From assembly GCA_030540535.1 (NCBI GenBank), contig JAUNWB010000121.1:1-5204 (forward strand): a DNA stretch of 5,204 nt. The letters are read 5' to 3'. Shown piece by piece: positions 1-2,809 of the stretch; the first letter of the stretch is position 1, and each line of letters opens with the position of its first letter. The notes under the pieces are model-generated. The model ran no database searches and was not told the DNA's origin. It saw nothing but the letters and a program-made list of their open reading frames with translations. The DNA comes from Elusimicrobiales bacterium. Its GTDB lineage: Bacteria; Elusimicrobiota; Elusimicrobia; Elusimicrobiales; Elusimicrobiaceae. The translations under genes were made by a program, and so were the position numbers.

Positions 1-43
1 CTAATAAGGAGTTTTTTAGAATCAACTTGCTTAGGAGTGTTAT

Positions 44-523
44 ATGAAAAAAGGTTTTACGCTTATCGAGTTATTAGTCGTTGTGCTAATCATCGGCATT
101 TTATCGGCGGTAGCGCTGCCGCAGTATCAGCTGGCGGTGGACAAAAGCCGTATGGCGGGAGCCGTTTCGTTGGCATCCTCTCTGCGTAAAGGGCAGGAAG
201 TTTATTATATGTCTAACGGAATGTATACAGTAAATTTGGAAGATTTGGATATCGATCTTTCCTCCAACTGTACTCGCCTTAGTGATGGGATGATTCAATG
301 CCCTATGTTTGTTGTTGATAATATTTATGGACATTTGGGAGAAAGCCTTGCCGTTAATCAAGCGGCTGTTTCCTTTATTCCGTCAGGCTCTATGGAGCAA
401 AGAGAAGCGATTATTCATGTTTATTACGAACATTCTTCCAAACCCAACCAAATTACTTGTAAGGGATTTACCGCCCGGGGCAAAAAGTTATGTAAATCGT
501 CGGGATATGCGGAGGAGGAATAA
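44..523 (+). CDS. Type IV prepilin-like protein (PilE/pseudopilin type)
   Basis: The 159-residue product begins MKKGFTLIELL, a classic class III prepilin leader. Prepilin peptidase should cut after Gly4 and methylate Phe5, leaving Glu9 as the conserved Glu5 of the mature pilin. Residues 5-27 form the hydrophobic helix used for inner-membrane insertion and filament packing. ALPQYQLAVDKSR follows, as in PilE-type major and minor pilins. Four cysteines (76, 86, 139, 150) could form two disulfides in the globular head; the 139/150 pair lies where PilE pilins have their C-terminal D-region loop. The start is supported by AGGAG at 33-37, six bases before the ATG. The stop is TAA at 521-523. No assembly ATPase, platform protein or prepilin peptidase is visible, so its job (pilus subunit, minor pilin or type II secretion pseudopilin) cannot be settled. 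The promoter lies outside the window or in the first 30 bases. The pilin-like class is very secure; the exact role is open. Confidence 0.93.
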   Translation: MKKGFTLIELLVVVLIIGILSAVALPQYQLAVDKSRMAGAVSLASSLRKGQEVYYMSNGMYTVNLEDLDIDLSSNCTRLSDGMIQCPMFVVDNIYGHLGESLAVNQAAVSFIPSGSMEQREAIIHVYYEHSSKPNQITCKGFTARGKKLCKSSGYAEEE

Positions 524-558
524 AGAAAAGCAAATAGATTAAAATTTATTCTGAACTT

Positions 559-601
559 AAAATAAACCCCGCGCCTTATATTTAGACGCGGGGTTTATTT
601 T
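559..601. terminator. Bidirectional intrinsic terminator between convergent genes
   Basis: A perfect 15-bp stem (559-573 with 587-601; GC core CCCCGCG/CGCGGGG, flanked by AAAATAAA/TTTATTTT) encloses a 13-nt loop. Because the arms end in A-rich and T-rich tracts, the hairpin has a U-tract when read from either strand. It lies 35 bases after the pilin stop and about 40 bases after the asnS stop on the other strand, so it can end both convergent transcripts. Confidence 0.9.
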
Positions 602-612
602 TGCGTTTTACC

Positions 613-627
613 GCCGGAAATTCCGGC
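613..627. other. Short palindrome downstream of asnS
   Basis: GCCGGAAATTCCGGC is a perfect inverted repeat lying between the asnS stop codon and the shared terminator. In the asnS transcript it would form a small GC-rich hairpin just before the main terminator stem. It may help 3'-end stability, but no U-tract follows it directly and no function is demonstrated. Confidence 0.4.
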
Positions 628-641
628 CGTTTAACGTTGGG

Positions 642-1940
642 TTACGGATGAATTTTATCCATCATGCGCGGGAACGGGATTGTTTCGCGTACGTGTTGCA
701 GTCCGCAAATCCAGCGCACCATGCGTTCAATGCCCATCCCAAAGCCGGAGTGCGGCACGCTGCCGTAACGGCGTAAGTCCAGGTACCAGCTGTACCCTTC
801 GGGGTCGAGGCCCTGTTCTTTAATGCGGGCCAAGAGTGCGTCGTAGTCGGCTTCTCTTTCGCTGCCGCCGATAATTTCGCCCGCGCCTTCGGGGCCGATA
901 ACGTCTACGGCCAGTACTACTTTGGGGTTTTTCGGGTCGCGTTTCATGTAGAAGGCTTTGATGGCGGCCGGGTAGCGGTGAATCATAATCGGCGTGTCGT
1001 AATCTTCGCCCAGTAAGGTTTCTTCGTCGCCGCCGATATCTCCTCCCCATTCGGTGTTGTTGCCTTTTTTGTGCAGAATTTCAATCGCGTCCGTGTAATC
1101 AATGCGCGGAAATTTCTTTTCTACCGTGGCCTGGAGTTTGGTCGTATCGCGTTCAAGCACTTTTAAGTCGTCGGCGCGGTTTTTTAACACTTGGCCGACG
1201 ATGTATTTGATAAAGTCTTCGGCCAGGTCCATGTTGTCGTCCAAATCGTTATAAGCCACTTCGGGTTCCACCATCCAAAATTCGGTCAAATGGCGGCGGG
1301 TTTTGCTTTTTTCGGCGCGGAACGTGGGGCCGAAGCAGAACGTTTTGCCCAGGGCCATGGCCGAGGCTTCGCCGTACAGCTGTCCGCTTTGCGAGAGGAA
1401 CGCTTTTTCGCCGAAGTAATCGGTTTCAAAAAGCGTGCTGGTGCCTTCGCAGGCGGCGGGGGTTAAAATCGGCGAGTCGGAAAGGACGAAGCCGTTTTTA
1501 TGGAAGTATTCGCGGATGGCGAAAATGATTTCGTCGCGGATTCTTAAAATAGCCGTCTGTTTGGCTGAGCGCAGCCACAAATGGCGGTGCTGCATCAAAA
1601 ATTCCGGCCCGTGTTCTTTGGGAGAAATGGGGTAGTCTTTGGCCATTTGCACCACTTCCAGGTTGGTTACGCCGAGTTCAAAGCCGAGCGGGGAGCGTTT
1701 GTCCTCGCGCACGGTGCCGGTAACGATGATGGAAGATTCCTGCGTTACTTTGTCGGCCAAGTCAAAAAGTTCGGGGGAAACGTCCCCTTTAAACATAACG
1801 CACTGGATGATGCCGCTGCCGTCGCGCAGCTGCAAAAAGTGAAGTTTGCCGCTGGATCGTTTATTGTACAGCCAGCCTTTTAAAGTGATTTCTTGGCCAA
1901 GGTATTGGCCAACGTCTTTAACGCGAATTTTGCTAGACAT
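642..1940 (-). CDS. asnS: Asparaginyl-tRNA synthetase
   Basis: Cytoplasmic class IIb aminoacyl-tRNA synthetase that charges tRNA-Asn with asparagine using ATP. The 432-residue length is typical of compact bacterial AsnRS. Residues about 1-110 form the OB-fold anticodon-binding domain ([21 protein letters not shown]). The class II catalytic core follows, with the [15 protein letters not shown] segment (110-124), motif 2 as [25 protein letters not shown] sequence starting at F207, and motif 3 as [11 protein letters not shown] (399-409). The protein ends with the IPFPR segment (421-425) common in Asn[10 protein letters not shown] and the C-terminal pattern favour AsnRS over AspRS, and no AspRS GAD insertion is present. 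On the minus strand the ATG (1940-1938) is preceded by AGAGGAA with five bases of spacing from AGAGG, and the stop is TAA at 644-642. The gene is intact. No T-box leader is seen upstream, and no convincing sigma70 promoter could be picked out. Its presence implies direct charging of Asn, although an indirect GatCAB route elsewhere is not excluded. Confidence 0.97.
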   Translation of the reverse strand: MSSKIRVKDVGQYLGQEITLKGWLYNKRSSGKLHFLQLRDGSGIIQCVMFKGDVSPELFDLADKVTQESSIIVTGTVREDKRSPLGFELGVTNLEVVQMAKDYPISPKEHGPEFLMQHRHLWLRSAKQTAILRIRDEIIFAIREYFHKNGFVLSDSPILTPAACEGTSTLFETDYFGEKAFLSQSGQLYGEASAMALGKTFCFGPTFRAEKSKTRRHLTEFWMVEPEVAYNDLDDNMDLAEDFIKYIVGQVLKNRADDLKVLERDTTKLQATVEKKFPRIDYTDAIEILHKKGNNTEWGGDIGGDEETLLGEDYDTPIMIHRYPAAIKAFYMKRDPKNPKVVLAVDVIGPEGAGEIIGGSEREADYDALLARIKEQGLDPEGYSWYLDLRRYGSVPHSGFGMGIERMVRWICGLQHVRETIPFPRMMDKIHP

Positions 1941-2156
1941 ATATTCCTCTTAACAATAAGAAATAGGGTACTTATTTATTTTATCTTTTTACGGGGGAAA
2001 AGGGAAATAGACCGTACTCTTTTTTGTAAAATAAAAAGTGGGCGCGTGCGTTGGACTGTTGGGAAACAACGGTATATGCCCGCATGATGTATGTTCTTTA
2101 AAACGCAATACTACGTCGGGAAAAATAAAAAATATTTTTCTTTTTGTTTTTTATTA
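1941..2156. other. AT-rich divergent intergenic spacer with one hairpin
   Basis: This spacer separates asnS (leftward) from the tRNA-Ala promoter (rightward) and should hold the asnS promoter. I see no well-spaced -35/-10 pair for it. One structured element is visible: GTGGGC (2038-2043) can pair with GCCCGC (2078-2083) and encloses a smaller GTTG/CAAC hairpin (2058-2061/2067-2070). Short open frames crossing here run into the tRNA and are not credible genes. Otherwise I see nothing in it. Confidence 0.4.
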
Positions 2157-2165
2157 TGCTATAAT
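2157..2165 (+). promoter_or_regulatory. Extended -10 promoter for tRNA-Ala
   Basis: TGCTATAAT combines a perfect TATAAT hexamer (2160-2165) with the TGn extension. No good -35 hexamer lies 17 bases upstream; the region there is T-rich (TTTCTT), which fits an extended -10 promoter that depends little on -35. Transcription would start near 2172 and give a leader of roughly 37 nt ahead of the mature tRNA 5' end. That leader would be removed by RNase P. Confidence 0.65.
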
Positions 2166-2208
2166 AAATATGTCAGAAGTAAACCCAGTAACAAAAAACC
2201 GATTTTTC

Positions 2209-2284
2209 GGGCGTGTAGCTCAGCTGGGAGAGCGCCTCGTTCGCAACGAGGAGGTCGTCGGTTCGATCCCGATCACGTCCACCA
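2209..2284 (+). tRNA. tRNA-Ala (anticodon CGC)
   Basis: The 76-nt gene folds into a full cloverleaf. The acceptor stem is GGGCGTG/CACGTCC, with the G3:U70 wobble that is the main alanine identity element. The D-stem is GCTC/GAGC. The anticodon stem CCTCG/CGAGG carries loop TTCGCAA, giving anticodon CGC at 2242-2244, which reads GCG. The T-arm GTCGG-TTCGATC-CCGAT and the encoded A73-CCA complete it. It has its own extended -10 promoter upstream and an intrinsic terminator starting four bases after CCA. The sequence downstream is built from repeated pieces of this gene, which is unusual for a single-copy tRNA. Confidence 0.98.
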
Positions 2285-2287
2285 TTT

Positions 2288-2312
2288 AAAACCCCGTGAA
2301 AACGGGGTTTTT
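2288..2312 (+). terminator. tRNA-Ala intrinsic terminator (array copy 1)
   Basis: AAAACCCCG (2288-2296) pairs with CGGGGTTTT (2303-2311) around a TGAAAA loop, and six T residues follow the GC stem. It starts three bases after the tRNA CCA end, so it is the natural terminator of the tRNA transcript. The A-tract on the left arm makes it potentially active from both directions. Confidence 0.92.
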
Positions 2313-2402
2313 TAATTTTATACTGGGTTGCGAACGAGGCGCGTTTCGCCTCCGAGTGAGCCGGGAGGTCGTCGGACTTAAAGCGGACTTCTCATAAATT
2401 TT
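2313..2402 (+). repeat. Array spacer 1 (degenerate, lacks the tRNA 3' end)
   Basis: It contains GTTGCGAACGAGGCGC (2327-2342), the exact reverse complement of the tRNA anticodon-arm segment 2232-2247, within a GAGGCG-CGTTT-CGCCTC hairpin. It then carries GGAGGTCGTCGG (2364-2375), a direct 12-nt copy of the tRNA variable loop and 5' T-stem (2250-2261). After that the sequence diverges (ACTTAAAGCGGACTTCTCAT) and the T-stem 3' side, acceptor strand and CCA are missing. Confidence 0.8.
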
Positions 2403-2427
2403 AAAACCCCGTGAAAACGGGGTTTTT
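2403..2427 (+). terminator. Terminator hairpin, array copy 2
   Basis: AAAACCCCG (2403-2411) pairs with CGGGGTTTT (2418-2426) around TGAAAA, with five T residues. Stem and loop match the tRNA-Ala terminator exactly. It would catch transcription that reads through the first copy. Confidence 0.85.
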
Positions 2428-2530
2428 AATTTTATACCAGGTTGCGAATGAGGCGCGTTTCGCCTCCGAAGTGAAGCAACGAGGAGGTCGGTGCCGCCGT
2501 CCGCAGGACTCCCGATCACGTCCACCATTT
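2428..2530 (+). repeat. Array spacer 2 with tRNA-Ala 3'-half remnant
   Basis: After GGTTGCGAATGAGGCGC (an anticodon-arm inverted copy with one change) and the GAGGCG/CGCCTC hairpin, it holds GCAACGAGGAGGTCG (2476-2490), a direct copy of tRNA positions 2243-2257. A 20-nt segment follows, then CCCGATCACGTCCACCA (2511-2527), the exact tRNA 3' end. The outer GTTGC of the hairpin can also pair with GCAAC at 2476-2480. Confidence 0.85.
2476..2527 (+). pseudogene. tRNA-Ala 3'-half remnant with enlarged T-loop (copy A)
   Basis: This stretch keeps the 3' strand of the anticodon stem, the variable region, a GTCGG/CCGAT T-stem and the acceptor 3' strand with CCA. The 7-nt T-loop is replaced by about 20 nt that contain a GTCC-GCA-GGAC mini-hairpin. 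The true 5' half (acceptor 5' strand and D-arm in the direct orientation) is absent, so it cannot form a functional tRNA alone. Confidence 0.75.
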
Positions 2531-2555
2531 AAAACCCCGTGAAAACGGGGTTTTT
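2531..2555 (+). terminator. Terminator hairpin, array copy 3
   Basis: AAAACCCCG (2531-2539) pairs with CGGGGTTTT (2546-2554) around TGAAAA, followed by a T-run. It directly follows the copied tRNA 3' end, in the same arrangement as at the real tRNA. Confidence 0.85.
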
Positions 2556-2654
2556 AAATTTTATACCGGGTTGCGAATGAGGCGCGTTTCGCCTCCAAGT
2601 GAGCCGGGAGGTCGGTGCCGCCGTCCGCAGGACTCCCGATCACGTCCACCATTT
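2556..2654 (+). repeat. Array spacer 3 with second tRNA-Ala 3'-end copy
   Basis: It has the same layout as spacer 2: GGTTGCGAATGAGGCGC, the CGTTT-loop hairpin, AAGTGAGCCGG, then from 2607 a stretch identical to 2483 onward. It ends in CCCGATCACGTCCACCA at 2635-2651. In its hairpin-to-GGAGG part it is closer to spacer 1 (GTGAGCCGGGAGGTCG) than to spacer 2, so it looks like a mosaic of the two. Confidence 0.85.
2607..2651 (+). pseudogene. tRNA-Ala 3'-end remnant with enlarged T-loop (copy B)
   Basis: It carries the variable-loop-like GGAGG, the GTCGG/CCGAT T-stem with the same enlarged loop as copy A, and the acceptor 3' strand with CCA. It is identical to copy A from GGAGG onward, but the anticodon-stem sequence GCAACGA is replaced by GAGCCGG. 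The 5' tRNA half is missing, so it is not a functional tRNA. Confidence 0.72.
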
Positions 2655-2680
2655 AAAACCCCGTGAAAACGGGGGGTTTT
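2655..2680 (+). terminator. Terminator hairpin, array copy 4
   Basis: AAAACCCCG (2655-2663) faces C plus six G and TTTT (2670-2680) around TGAAAA. The right arm has two extra G residues compared with the other copies, so either the GC stem pairs in a shifted register or two G bulge out. It is probably a somewhat weaker terminator. Confidence 0.7.
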
Positions 2681-2728
2681 AATTTTATACCGGGTTGCGA
2701 AAGGGCATTTTTCCAAAGTGAGCCCTTT
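2681..2728 (+). repeat. Divergent terminal array spacer with alternative hairpin
   Basis: It starts like the other spacers (AATTTTATACCGGGTTGCGAA) but then changes. AAAGGGC (2700-2706) pairs with GCCCTTT (2722-2728) across a 15-nt loop that retains the CAAAGTGAG flank of the family. An A-run and then a T-run follow, so it could act as one more weak terminator. This is the 3' edge of the array. Confidence 0.6.
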
Positions 2729-2748
2729 AAAAATCTTTTTCTTGTACC

Positions 2749-2777
2749 TTGTTTTTTCAAATCTAATAGCCTATAAT
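2749..2777 (+). promoter_or_regulatory. Sigma70-type promoter of the metallopeptidase gene
   Basis: A perfect TATAAT -10 box (2772-2777) stands 17 bases after TTGTTT (2749-2754), a partial match to TTGACA. Transcription would begin near 2784 and give a leader of about 26 nt. The ribosome site AGGAG (2800-2804) lies five bases before the ATG at 2810. The promoter lies just after the terminator array, so the gene is probably transcribed independently of the tRNA. Confidence 0.6.
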
Positions 2778-2809
2778 TAAATATACAGTTTTTAGTGATA
2801 GGAGTTTGT

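Larger units (their letters stand above)
2285..2728 (+). repeat. Tandem array of tRNA-Ala 3' end, terminator and hairpin units
   Basis: Four copies of the tRNA terminator begin at 2288, 2403, 2531 and 2655, giving periods of 115, 128 and 124 nt. Between them sit related spacers with the order: TTTTATAC, GGTTGCGAA, a GAGGCG/CGCCTC hairpin, AAGTGAGCC or a variant, GGAGGTCG, then (in units 2 and 3) a copy of the tRNA 3' end through CCA. The stretch 2510-2555 is identical over 46 nt to the real tRNA end plus terminator (2267-2312). The stretch 2483-2550 is identical over 68 nt to 2607-2674. The fourth spacer is divergent and the array decays there. No protein frame explains this. Recent tandem duplication of a tRNA-tail unit is the simplest reading. 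Confidence 0.9.

Noticed and set aside
1191..1883. Plus-strand frames opposite asnS
   Set aside because: Antisense shadows of a fully conserved synthetase gene; no recognisable domains.
1941..2100. T-box riboswitch for asnS
   Set aside because: No T-box consensus such as TGGNACCGCG and no antiterminator/terminator pair is seen on the minus strand upstream of asnS.
2038..2315. Two plus-strand frames ending in GSIPITST- and FDPDHVH-type sequence
   Set aside because: Both translate through the tRNA-Ala gene; these endings are typical spurious translations of a tRNA T-arm.
2286..2528. Minus-strand open frame of 80 codons with an internally repeated peptide
   Set aside because: It is read through the antisense of the tRNA-tail array; its peptide repeat (RRRNAP.SQP.IKLK) only mirrors the DNA repeats and terminators. 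No family or credible ribosome site supports it.
2268..2651. Integrative-element attachment sites (direct repeats of a tRNA 3' end)
   Set aside because: The CCCGATCACGTCCACCA copies resemble att repeats, but the segments between them are only a few hundred bases at most and contain no integrase or cargo. A remnant of past integration cannot be excluded.
2288..2700. CRISPR array
   Set aside because: The repeats are about 68-100 nt of similar sequence with few unique bases between them, are unevenly spaced, and contain tRNA tail and terminator sequences. No cas genes are present.
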